Below, in pieces: positions 36,921 through 47,770 of a stretch of 64,000 nt of DNA. The DNA comes from Theropithecus gelada. Its lineage: Eukaryota > Chordata > Mammalia > Primates > Cercopithecidae. The notes beneath the pieces are model-generated. The model was not told the DNA's origin and did no database searches. It saw only the letters and a list, made by a program, of their open reading frames with translations. The stretch lies in assembly GCF_003255815.1 (NCBI RefSeq), contig NC_037673.1:10867006-10931005 (forward strand), written 5' to 3'. Within the stretch, counting starts at the first letter, position 1. Each line of letters starts with the position of its first letter. A program made the translations under genes and the position numbers.

Positions 36921-38287
36921 TGCTGAATGCCCATCGTATGCAGAACACACAGAGCTGCAGAATCCCTGGCACACAGAATACGCCCTGACACACGAGTGTT
37001 CACCAAACAGGCACTAAAGAAAAGTAAAAAATAACAGCTGGATGGTATGACCTTATAGGATGCCATGTGCTCTAAGCATCGAACGTTCTGTAAGTCTTAT
37101 AGTGTTAGCAAAATGACGTCATGCCTAGAAAAAATAAAACAGCAGATGCAAGATGTAATTTCGCAAATAATACATCCAAACGAGAATAGAAAAATGTTAT
37201 TTCAGTGGGATTATTTACTTTGAATCTACAGAAATTCTACTTTTAGCTAGTAGAGAAAAATTTACAGCACTGAAACATATTAATCTGTTTTGTATTAAAA
37301 GGCTTATCTCTGGTGTTTCACTTGGGTAATTTTCTTATATTAACTCCCTGATAATTCTAAATTAACCCAGGTAATACTAAACTTTCAATTTGAGGAAAAA
37401 CTATAAAACTGATTGAATTCACACCAGTTTTTCAGCATCCATAACAAATTACCCTGTTTGTTTATATCTGAGGATCATATGAAAAATGGTTTAATATTTT
37501 GGTTGATGGTCACTAGAAAATTTAAATTTACCTGATGAAAATATGCTAATTCCTTCCAGATTATAATCTGTGATAAATTTGTTTTATTAGCATCTTTCAT
37601 TATTTCCATCCAATAGCTTTCCTTCATCAGTGTAAAATTATTGCTGTTCCAAACATAATTTTGAAAGTTTAATTGAGAAGACATTTACATACACTAAAGA
37701 TATTTAAAATATAGTTTATTTTTATTTCAGGCACAGAATGGCTCTTTTCCTTGCTATTATCCATATTCATGAGCAATGATTGGTTTAATAAAAATTCCTT
37801 AATAAAACCTTAATTACTTTCATTTGCTCCTTTATAATGCTTTAATAGAGGGTAATTGTAGTTTCTTTTTACTGAAAGAGATGAAGACTATCTTGGTTAA
37901 AAAAAATCCAGATGAACAAAAAGCATGTTTTAATAAAAGCAAGTTTTAAATGATGGTAAAATCAAACACTGCCTGGTGGTTGTGCAGGACTTTACGACAG
38001 CCCACTGGCTTGCTTTTAGCTCTTCAGACCCAGCACGAATCCCCTCATGTGGACGAGGCTCAAACCAAGCCCAAAGGAAAGCTGGGCTTCATTCATTTTA
38101 AATAAATGTTTATCAAAATGTATTTAAAATTAGTGAATTAAGCATCTACTTAGTGTATTTATGAGGATTTATTTTAAACAAATTTGTTATTTCTTTTGGG
38201 AGTGATAGTTTGTGTACCTGGGGAGAGGGGAGGAAAAAGGAGAAGAATGGGGGACACGAGTTCATTTTTTTAAAAAAGCCAGAGTTG
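36921..38287. other. Intronic sequence, no recognised feature
   Basis: AT-rich unique-looking DNA. Confidence 0.55.
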
Positions 38288-38450
38288 GCCGGGCCCGATG
38301 GCTCATGCCTGTAATCTCAGCACTCTGGGAGCCTGAGATGGGCGGATCACGAGGTCAGGAGATCGAGACCATCCTGGCTAACACGGTGAAACCCAGTCTT
38401 TACTAAAAATACAAAAATTTAAAAAAAAAAAAAAAATAGCTGGGTGTGGT
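38288..38450 (+). mobile_element. AluY-like left half, 3' truncated
   Basis: Forward Alu from GGCCGGGCCCGATGGCTC through GAGATCGAGACCATCCTGGC to TAGCTGGGTGTGGT, then it stops abruptly in non-Alu sequence. The mid A-region is expanded to A16. The right arm is absent, so a secondary deletion is likely. Confidence 0.92.
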
Positions 38451-39567
38451 TGAGGGTGGAAGTGTGTGGGGAGGGGTAAAATCTGATTATGATTAGGGGC
38501 CCTCACTACTACCTCCTCCACCCCCACCCATTCACACTTTGAGTCCCTAGTGTGTGGAGATTGAATGATTGAAATATAGAGGCCCAGAACACCCTGAAGT
38601 CCTGTTATACTATTGTGTGTGTGCATCTGCCATATAAATGAGTATTTGGATGTGTGTAAACTCTCAATATGGCCCCGAGAAGCAATAACCCTCAGGAGTG
38701 GCTGCTAATTGAGATCATTTTGAGAGTCCTCCTAGATGGAAAAGATTCACATACCACACTCACTGAATGCTTTTAAAAAATTAAAGCGTTTATCTTGAGT
38801 CAATGTTAGATAGAGTTTACCAAATGTTGCTCTAATAACAGCTCCTTAGGCCAAGGCTTCTTGTAGGAGTCCCAGGGGTTGGTTGACCAGAACAAATCAC
38901 CTCTACATTTTCCTCCTTAATATTCCAGAAGAGGAACCTGCTATGGCCTTTGCAGTGGGGATTACACAAAGGTTGATCCTTTTAGAATTTCAACAGGCTG
39001 AATCATCATTCTAGGCTGAGTCTCACAGAGCCAGCAATGGGAAGAAAGGGCCTCTGAGGCTGATAGGTGTGGGAGACGAAGAGGGAAAATTGGAGTGCCA
39101 TGGTCCATAGCTGTAAACTCTCAAATTCTACAATTGCCACATAATGCTTCAGGTCCAAATACAGAATTTTTAAAAGATAATCACTTAAGCACAAATACTG
39201 AGCAGTAAGTAGAATTATTCTTGCTCATTTTCAAAATACATACAAAATTTATTTAGCCCCAGAATGGATGAAGAATGAGTTGTCCTTGATATTTGAAAGT
39301 AATTCAGATCTTGGCTGTTGCATACAAGGCAGATTCTGGCTTAAACTGACTAAATTTACCTGGGTCTCCATGCAATGTTTTAAATCCGCAGATTTTTAAA
39401 CAATTTTATTATAAGATACAGCCATCAATACTAAGGTACTGTCTCATTCTAAGCCAAAACTGATGCCAGCAACTTTCTGATGTTCAAATTTCAGTACCAG
39501 AAGCATACATTAAAAGTTTAGATCAAGATGATAAACATTTAGATGGCAAGAAGCCAGAAGCCATATT
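38451..39567. other. Intronic sequence, no recognised feature
   Basis: Unique-looking DNA. Confidence 0.55.
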
Positions 39568-39880
39568 CATTTTTTTTTTCAGACAGAAAAAAAAAAATTT
39601 TTCTGTTGCCCAGGCTAGAGAGGAGTGGCATGATCATGGCTCACTGCAGCCTCAACCTCCTGAGCTCAAGTGATCCCCCAACCTCTGCACTTCAGTAGCT
39701 AGGACTTCATGCACGTGCCACCATACCTGACTTCTTTTTTTTTTTTTTTTTTTTTTTTGTAGAGACAAGGTCTCACTATGTTACCCAGCCTGGTCTAGAA
39801 TTCCTGGACTCAAGTGACCCTCCAGCCTCAGCCTCCCAAAGTGCTAGGATTACAGGCAGGAGCCACTATGCCTGAACCTC
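39568..39880 (-). mobile_element. AluJ-like, full length
   Basis: Reverse-orientation Alu with GTTGCCCAGGCTAGAGAGGA, GCTCACTGCAGCCTCAACCT and a long mid-element T-run (39735-39758). Strongly diverged, J class. Confidence 0.9.
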
Positions 39881-41869
39881 ACCTAAATTTTTGATTAGTT
39901 TAAAAAATAACCTTCACTTTTGTTTTCAGAGCCTGAATTAATTCTACCTAAAATTAGGTAATGTTACAGACAAAAGATTATAATTGACTGATTTTTTAAA
40001 AACAAAAATAATCAAAACTCAGATGTATCTATGATTTCTCTTTTCATTCCAAAATAGAGTATGCATATCCTAGTTTCTTTAGAATTCTTCTATTAAACGT
40101 TTACCAAAAAGGCACAACAGATCAGGCTCTATTAATGTTAGAAAATGATGCCTGTCCCAAACTGGATGCCTGTCTGCAACTGGCAATGCAGATACTACAA
40201 GAAGTAGAAAGCTCTCCGCACAGTAATTTTTTAAAGTAATGATAATTGAAAATAATTTGTATGTCAATGTCTGGTAGTAGCCATCTGCGAAAGTCATGGG
40301 TTCATCTTTGATCACAGCATTTTATAAATGAACCATAGAATTTCATATTTCTCAATCCCCAAGAGACCAACAGTTAGGAATACAAAATTAGTTTTGCTTA
40401 GAACTATAGCCTTCCTCAATGACCTTGGGTGTGCCAGAACTTTGAAAAGAGGTTACCAAAGCACCAAGGCCGAGTTCTACAATCTCTGGAAAGTGGTCCT
40501 GGAACTCTTTTCCTAAAAGTTATGACAGTTAAAGATCATACTCTTTTATCTGACAGCTGTCATATTCTTCTATGTGTTGATAAAATGATTTCTTACACTT
40601 TGTTTTGTTTCTTGATAGTTTGGTGCCCTAAATTACATACATTAAATAAAGTAACTTAAGTTTGACTTTTCAATAAATAGCATAATGAGGAAGAGGAGAG
40701 AGAGAAAGTGAGAGACAGAGATTTAAAGACAAAATACCCCCACTATCGGATTAAAAGAAAGTAAAGGCAGGGGGTGAAATCACCGTAATTTTTGGCCCTG
40801 GGTTAAATGATACTGGGACAGATATATTTTCCTATCCTTGTGTTAGGCCATGCTGAGACTGATCAAAAATAATTTAAGTGCTTGCTCTAGGAAATACGAA
40901 TTTTTAGGCTGTGAACTAGAGAACTAGCTAATCAAGAGTAACAGTTTGCTCATCATGACCCATTTCAAGGCCCTCCCTTCACTGTGCTACTAGTCAAAAC
41001 TCTGCCTAACCCCAGTGGTTCCCCACCTTGCAATACTCACCTTAAAATCTCCCAGTCAAGGACCTACAGCCTTATAAACACCCTGCCTTCATTTTCCCTT
41101 TGACACTAAGACTCTTTCTAGGGAGGATTTTAGACCCACTGCCATGAGGGAGGATACTTACTGCAGTAAGTCTAACAAACCCAACTTTGCTGAGTTGGGA
41201 TTTTACAGTAGTCTTTGGGGATCTGACAGCTGACAAACCATATAAATTACTGAAAATGGGTGGATGGCTAATGCCATCTTTGGTAAAAACGGAGTCTGGC
41301 AAATTCTTGAATATTCAGGGGATCCATTATCCGTAAAGTCATCACCATTATCCATAAAGTCATGGAACAAAGGGTATTGAGTTGTTTACAGTTCCATTAA
41401 GTACCATAACCCAGAAGTTACACAGCCAGCGCACATCTTGGCAAGGCCCCTAGCTGTCATTCCAAACTCTCTGGGTCTCGAGTGAGCAGGCATATATAAC
41501 CTCTTACAAAGACAGAGATGGCTATTGCCTTGGGGTTTCCTTTTTTATACTATAGGTAGCACATCTACCTCATAGGTCCTGTTGATGTAAAAGGCTCTAA
41601 TTGAATTTGTGGGAGCTTGCTTACCCAAGAATCCCTGGATTGGAGACACTGTTCTGCACTGGGCCCACTTTAAAGGGCACCCTTGGGTTCCATGGCTTTC
41701 AAAGAGAAGCAAAGCAACCTTGATGAAGATATGGTGGCAGAATAAAAAGAGCGACAGCTTTTCCACAGAGCATCGCTGAACTACATGCCCAAAACAAGAC
41801 CATAATTGGAAAAAAACACAACACAAATCGTAGCCAAAAATATCTAACATCTTTGAGTTCTTGTCATGC
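39881..41869. other. Intronic sequence, no recognised feature
   Basis: About 2 kb of unique-looking DNA with a short AG-rich patch near 40695-40720. Confidence 0.5.
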
Positions 41870-42035
41870 ACTAGGGTTTCTGTTAATCACCTTGCATGTA
41901 TTAACTCATGCAAACCTTCAACCAAGTCCATTTTACAGATGAGGAAATTGAGACACAGAGAAGTTGAGTTACCTGTCAAAGTCATTCAACTTTTGGGGAA
42001 AATGAAGGTCAGATAAGAGTCTGACTGTGATGCAT
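41870..42035 (-). mobile_element. MIR SINE, reverse orientation
   Basis: TGCATGTATTAACTCATGC, CCATTTTACAGATGAGGAAA, TTGAGACACAGAGAAGTTGA follow the inverted MIR consensus. Confidence 0.85.
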
Positions 42036-42244
42036 ATGAACAATCAGACAAATGTCAGACACATAAATTTGCTATTTGAAATGGGAGGAAAGTGATGTGG
42101 CGTGCTATCCTTTGAAGCAGAATACATGAACACAGGAGAATGTTCTGCTTTTCATCTTTTGCCAGTTCCCTTTTTGCCCCAGGTAATGTAGCTTGAGAAA
42201 TTTAAAGAAAGGCATTTGAGTTCACAGAAGGAAGAACATTCAGT

Positions 42245-42370
42245 TTTATATGTTTTTAATTGATGGATAAAATTGTATGTATGTATCTTTATACAACATG
42301 ATATTTGAAGTATATATACATTATGTAAGGATTAACTGTAGTTAATTAAAAAGAACTTTCAGCATTGAAA
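42245..42370 (+). mobile_element. L1 3'-UTR-like fragment
   Basis: GATAAAATTGTATGTATGTA, ACAACATGATATTTGAAGTA and TACATTATGTAAGGATTAAC resemble an L1M/L1PB 3' UTR. Short and diverged. Confidence 0.55.
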
Positions 42371-42430
42371 CTACTTTTACAACTAATTTTTCTTGCAAGC
42401 ATTTAATTCTGCTGACCTCTACTAAAACAG

Positions 42431-42447
42431 ACACACACACACACAGC
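42431..42447. repeat. Short (AC)n microsatellite
   Basis: About eight uninterrupted AC units. Confidence 0.9.
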
Positions 42448-42594
42448 TACAACCTTCTGTGGGAAGCATGGAAGAAACATCAGATTGAGATTTGGGGTAA
42501 TTAAAAAACCCAATTGTTCGTCTATTCAGCACACTAATTTCATGACTAGATCTTTTTTTTAGTTAAATCAAAATTGTCTGGTACTGTATTAGTC

Positions 42595-42949
42595 TACTTT
42601 CATACTGCTATGAAGAAATACCTGAGACTGGGTAATGTATAAAAAAACAGAGGTTTAATGGACTTACAGTTCCACATGGCTGAGGAGGCCTCACAATCAT
42701 GGCAGAAGATGAAGGAGGAGCAAAGGGTCATCTTACATGGTGGTGGGCAAGAGAACCACACGCAGGGGAACTGCCCTTTATAAAACCATCAGATCTTGGG
42801 AGACTTATTCACTATCATGAGAATAGTATGGGAAAAACCTGCTCCCATGATTCAATTACCTCCCATCAGGTCCCTCCCATGACACGTGGGGATTCTGGGA
42901 CCTACACTTCAAGAAGAGATTTGGGTGGGGACACCGCCAAACTGTATCA
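42595..42949 (-). mobile_element. Solo THE1/MST-class LTR, reverse orientation
   Basis: Runs from TGTATTAGTCTACTTTCATA to GCCAAACTGTATCA, the inverse of a MaLR LTR. The flanking 5-mers GGTAC (42590-42594) and GATAC (42950-42954) agree at four of five bases. No internal region. Confidence 0.9.
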
Positions 42950-42954
42950 GATAC

Positions 42955-43190
42955 TGTTGCTCTGTCATAATAATGCCAGTAATGATCATGAGTCCTCATT
43001 TCCTGAGCCATTACCATATCATATGCACTATTTAATTAAATCCTGACCACAACCTTAGAAGAGGGGCACTGATCTGTGAAGGAAACCAAAGACTAAAGTG
43101 GTTACAGAAATCTCCCATGGACAGGTAATGAATGAAAGAGAGAGCTGGGGTATAAACACAGGCTCTCACACTTCCAATTATATTGCTTCT
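42955..43190 (-). mobile_element. MIR SINE, reverse orientation, diverged
   Basis: TGCACTATTTAATTAAATCC, GAAGAGGGGCACTGATCTG and AGCTGGGGTATAAACACAGG follow the inverted MIR layout. Confidence 0.6.
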
Positions 43191-43865
43191 TCCAGATATT
43201 CTAATAAGAGATTATTTTTCATGGAAAATGTGCTATCATTGAATAATAACATTAACACTCATCTATAATTTCTGCTGATCATGCTCAAATTTATATTTCT
43301 GAGTTTCATTTCTATAATTCTGAATGTGAACATTTACTACTGCATATTTTCCTCCAAACATGTTCTCTTCTTCCTTTTAGTTTTTCAGCAGATATTTTGT
43401 GAATACCTGTTGAGACAAGGCATTGCTAGATACCCTAAGGAATATATAGTAAATTAATAAAAGTCCACTTGGGGAGACCAAATTACACTTGCCCAGGGAA
43501 AAATAAAACACACTTTATAGAGTTGTAGTTCCTAAAAGTGCATCAACTGTCAGAGGTGGTGTGTCATGAAAATTCTGGCAGTGAAAAGTCACCATGAGAC
43601 AGCATCACAGAAGGTTCTATGGGAGAGGGAGGTCTTCAGCTGGCCCATGAAGGACGAGCAGAATTAGCCAGAATGAGAGAAAACATTCAGGTATCAAGAA
43701 AAAGTGAGCAAAGCCTTGCAGATAAGAAAGGGTGATGGATAACAATCCTAAAGACTATGGGCCTAACTGTATAGTAGATGCCACCTAAGATATTAATTGA
43801 GTAAAAAATTCAACAACAAAATGATACTTACATTTGGACAATTGTGGTCTTACACTAGAATAGTA
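43191..43865. other. Intronic sequence with an ancient repeat-like stretch
   Basis: From about 43580 to 43740 wording such as GAGGTCTTCAGCTGGCCCAT and GCAAAGCCTTGCAGATAAG resembles the ancient repeat also seen near 19.5 kb. Family not named. The rest is unique-looking. Confidence 0.45.
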
Positions 43866-43927
43866 TTAGGTTGCTGCAAAAGTAATTAAAAACAATGACA
43901 AAAATGGCGATTACTTTTACACCACAA
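43866..43927. mobile_element. MADE1 mariner MITE, internally shortened
   Basis: Left end TTAGGTTGCTGCAAAAGTAA and right end GATTACTTTTACACCACAA are inverted complements, flanked by TA on both sides (43864-43865, 43928-43929). The element is 62 bp against about 80 bp for the family, so the centre has lost roughly 18 bp. MADE1 hairpins gave rise to the miR-548 family. Confidence 0.88.
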
Positions 43928-44073
43928 TATTTCTCATGTGATCCACCTGGGGGGCATTAAGAAAGATACCTATGCACTGGCTTCATCTCTGGAAAATCTG
44001 GAAGGTGATCTGGGGTGGGTCCTGCCACATAAGAATTTTTTTAAAAAGTAGTCAGAGTGAGGGACCACTGAGG
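43928..44073 (+). mobile_element. MER5-like hAT element, adjacent to MADE1
   Basis: GTGATCCACCTGGGGGGCAT, GTGATCTGGGGTGGGTCCTG and the end GAGGGACCACTGA resemble MER5A/B. The MADE1 copy seems to have landed in or at its edge. Confidence 0.6.
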
Positions 44074-45594
44074 CTGGGCGTTATTTTATCTTAGTCCTGG
44101 TAACTTTAACTGACTTCACCAACGTCAGCTTCCTTCACTTACTTCCTCCTGAGAAACAGGAAAAAACTGTAAGTTATGACTATAGGAAAGTGACTACTGA
44201 GTTTCCTATGTGAGATCTTCATACTTTAGCCTCATCGTGACTGAACAACTTCATTCGTTTATTTGTTCCTTTGTCTCATTATCCATCCATTCAGCTGACA
44301 GAATGTTCTTTGGGTCCAGAACTGTTTCAAGGCTTAGAGCAAGCAAATCACTAAAGAATTCAATCTCGCAAACATTCAGCAATTTTGGTTCCGTTCTTCT
44401 GCAGAGCTGGGAAGACAATGATAGGAAAATGAAAGAAGTGGTCTCAAGCCTCAAGGAGCTTCAGTGGGTGATAGAGGCTAAAACAAGAAAGCAAACACCT
44501 GTGGTATGTGGTTAAGGATGGAGAGCACCACTGGGGAGGAAATAACAAAGGTTGACATTGAGAGAAGATGCAGGGTGGAGCTTCTTGGCACTACCAAGAC
44601 CGAGATATCACAAAGCTCATAATATCAGTTAGGCAGAGAGAACGTCCTCTTTGGAAATAAAACGAAGGTCTGTGTGGAGAGACAGTGTTGGAGGAGGTAT
44701 GACGGACACTGAATTCACTCCCTGTGACCACAGCTAGGTTTCCAGCAAGGACTATGCAGTTGAAGTGAAGACTCCAGGAAGAGGGTGGGACATAGGTATT
44801 GTATATTTTGGAACTAAGGGAAATCACTGTGCTTTTGTTTTTTAGTGTCTGGATGGCGAAACTGATGTTCAATGATCAAATTCAAGGCATTTGATTTGCA
44901 GCTTCCTACCAGCTCCATATCTACAATACTGTAATGCCTAGCACTGTGTACAGTCAGGACTCACACTGTCATAAAAGATGTCAACTTTGCCCACGTGCCG
45001 AACCTCCCGGGTACCCATGCCCTCTGGGATTGGGTTCAGCTAATGGAAGAATAAGTAGGCAGTCAGAGGGCAGGAGGAGAGAGAGCTGGGGAATGTTGTG
45101 TCCACTCCTCTGTTGTTCCCCTGCGGCTGGGAAGCCTTGTGGCTAGAGCAGCCTCTCTTCATGACTCCCACTTTTCCCGAGTTCTGGAGACTGTGTTTGC
45201 TCCTACTGCTTCCCACTGCTGAGTCACCAGCTGCTGACCACCCTCTAGACCCATATACTAGCCCTGCCCACTCCTTGGAAGAGTCCCTGCATTGGACTCT
45301 GTAGAGAATCCCGGCTGAGTGTTCTTTTCATGTCCTGCAGGAACCTTGATGAGAGCTGATGTGCAGGAGGCACTTTCCAAAAAGCGCCTCAGAGGCCACT
45401 ATCGGAAGTTTCAATTTTATCCAACAAGTGCAGTGGGAGGGATATCATTAAGCAGGTAACTGTCATAATTGGGTTTTTGTGTTTGTTTTATAATGTTTCA
45501 TTCCTTCTTGGTGGATCAATAGCATTAAATAACAAAGTACGAGATAAATTCCCAATTGGAGTTACAAGGTTAGGCTTTGAAAAATCTTTTATTA
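44074..45594. other. Intronic sequence, mostly unique
   Basis: Contains local duplication copy A (44816-44960). The part at 44255-44480 has ancient-repeat-like wording (CATTCGTTTATTTGTTCC, TTCAGTGGGTGATAGAGG). No exon identified. Confidence 0.5.
44816..44960 (+). repeat. Local diverged direct repeat, copy A
   Basis: About 145 bp that aligns with 49105-49245 in the same orientation at roughly four-fifths identity by eye, including exact shared runs AATTCAAGGCATTTG and TATCTACAA. Confidence 0.75.
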
Positions 45595-45760
45595 AAACTT
45601 AAGATGAAATTCCCATAACATACAGTTAATAGCTTTACCATGCACAATTCAGAGTTGTTTAGTGCATTCACAGTGAGGTGCAGCCATTGTCTCCACCTAC
45701 TTCCCAAACATTTCCGCCACCCCAAAAGGATGGTTGGTTTTTAGACACCGTTCTGGAGGC
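45595..45760. mobile_element. Old L1-like fragment
   Basis: TTTTATTAAAACTTAAGATG, CATAACATACAGTTAATAGC, AGTGCATTCACAGTGAGGTG match the family also seen around the Alu at 17.1 kb. Confidence 0.6.
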
Positions 45761-46260
45761 GTGCAGCAGAGAACAGGCTGAAGTGCAGTGAAAAGAAGTG
45801 GGCAGGCAAGCGAGGAGGCCACTTCAGAACCCCAAGGGAGAAATGGCCAGCAGAGATGGATGTGGTCAAGTCAGACATAATTCAGACGTAACACTGTCTG
45901 GCTGGCAGCTTGGCTGGATGTGGGGATGCAGGGAGATGGAGATGCCCTGGCCTTGAGCACAGAGGTGAGGAACACTGGAAGAAGGACAGGTCTGGTGGGA
46001 AGTCACGGGCTCCAGTTTGGGATGTGTTATGTTTGAGATGCCAATTAGATATCACTATCAAGAGGCAGCAGGATGCATGAGTTGAGTGCTGCACAAAGGT
46101 AGAAATGTAGAGCCCTCAGCATTTAAATGGTATTTAAAGGCACGGGACTGGATGGAGTCACAGAAGTTAAGAAATAAAGGGTTCAAATTAAGAACCATCA
46201 GCCCAGGGCTGGTCCTAAGCATGCCTGCATTGAAGAGTCTGGTGGTGAAGGTAATTTGGC
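45761..46260. mobile_element. Ancient interspersed repeat, family not named
   Basis: Phrases GTTATGTTTGAGATGCCAAT, TAGATATCACTATCAAGAGG and AAATGGTATTTAAAGGCACG resemble a long ancient mammalian repeat. No coding frame is recognisable. Confidence 0.45.
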
Positions 46261-47149
46261 ATAAAGAAGAAAAAGCAGTGTAAAAAAATGTAGTTGCACA
46301 AACTGTTAATCTTGGGAGGGTCTGCTACTCTTGAATGTCAGTGGACACCTTCTTCTGTTAGTTGCTGACTTATTTTTTTGTTTTAAATATCACAAGTAAT
46401 TTGAAAATGTTTCTCTTTTATTGTGCATATTTGTAAAAAATACTGAGCCACAGTTCTCATTTAAAAGCATCTGTTTCAGGACTATCAGAGGGTTGATTGA
46501 GAACAAATAAAAACGCATTAGTCAGTAGATCATTATGGCTTGTATTCAGTGATTATATACAGAACACATGACAGGAGGGGATAAAATCACTTATTTTAGG
46601 AATTTCCTGAGTCAAGGCAGGAGCAACATCAGCAGAGCGTGGCAAAGCACGCAGGACGGCGCAGCCTCTATGATGATTGGAATGTAAAGTGTAATAGGAT
46701 TTTCAGAAAACAATTTAGAAAATGTGACAATCTTGCTTATTTAAATGCTATGTGACATTCAGCACTACTCCTTCAGGTAACATTACAAAACTGATAAACT
46801 GGCTTTTCAAGATATTGTTGAATACGCTGAACACACGTAATGCGTTTATCTATTTACTAACCCTAAGGTTAGTATAAAACTACATTGTTTCCTGAGAATT
46901 GAAGGTGACTTTCCTGAGTCGTTATGCCAAAACTCTGGAATTTCTATGCTTGTCTATTTCAAACCAAATTTTAGATTGCTTCTATGTTTGCACACAGTAA
47001 TTTCTCTGTATGGATATATATGGTATAAAATAAATTCCATTTTACATTATAATTAATCTTTATCAGATCTTAGGTTTAGAAAAAGTGCATGTTTTTGGTA
47101 TATATTTTCAAGTTTTCTAAATGAAAATAATAGTTATTATTTTCTATGA
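46261..47149. other. Intronic sequence, no recognised feature
   Basis: AT-rich unique-looking DNA. Confidence 0.55.
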
Positions 47150-47770
47150 TTATAAAATACACATGGTAACATAAAAATCTTCAGCCTATTAAAACGGGAT
47201 AAAGAATAAAGTAAGAATAAAATCCACCCAGAGATAATGAGATTTGGGAGACATGCTCTTGTTTATCGCTCTATTCTTATCATATTCACATGACACTTCA
47301 CAGAAATAGAATCCCAGTATGCATGCTGTTCGTTAACTTGCCTTTTGCATTCAACACATGTTACGGATATATTTTGATATCAACATCTAGCCACATCTTA
47401 ATTTTTAATGCCTGTTAATGCTCTATTTGATGGTCCATTTTTATCTAATTGTGTATTGATGGACATTTAAGTTGTTTCTTTCTTTTCTTTTCTTTCTTTT
47501 TTCTGACATTGGCTCTTACTATGTACTAGAGTGTTTGAAATGCTTTCCATATATTAACTCATCTGCTTTAAAGATGCTTCTTAATAGTCTCTCAGTATAA
47601 ATTCCTAAAACGTGGATCACTGGGTAGAGCATACACATTTTAAATACTGGGGTATATTGCCAAAATGCTCTCCAGAAAGATTACCCTCTTGACACTGTCA
47701 CCCAATAGTGTGTGTTGCTCCCCCTCACCAACCCCTGGGTGCCAGCAACCATTCTCATCTTCGGAGATCT
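47150..47770 (-). mobile_element. Old LINE remnant (L1M-like), with MIR-like insert
   Basis: TGTGTATTGATGGACATTTA, GTATAAATTCCTAAAACGTG and TTGCCAAAATGCTCTCCAGA follow an inverted old L1 order. The stretch 47515-47580 (CTATGTACTAGAGTGTTTGA, CATATATTAACTCATCTGC) looks like a MIR fragment within it. A CT-rich patch lies at 47477-47500. Confidence 0.55.
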
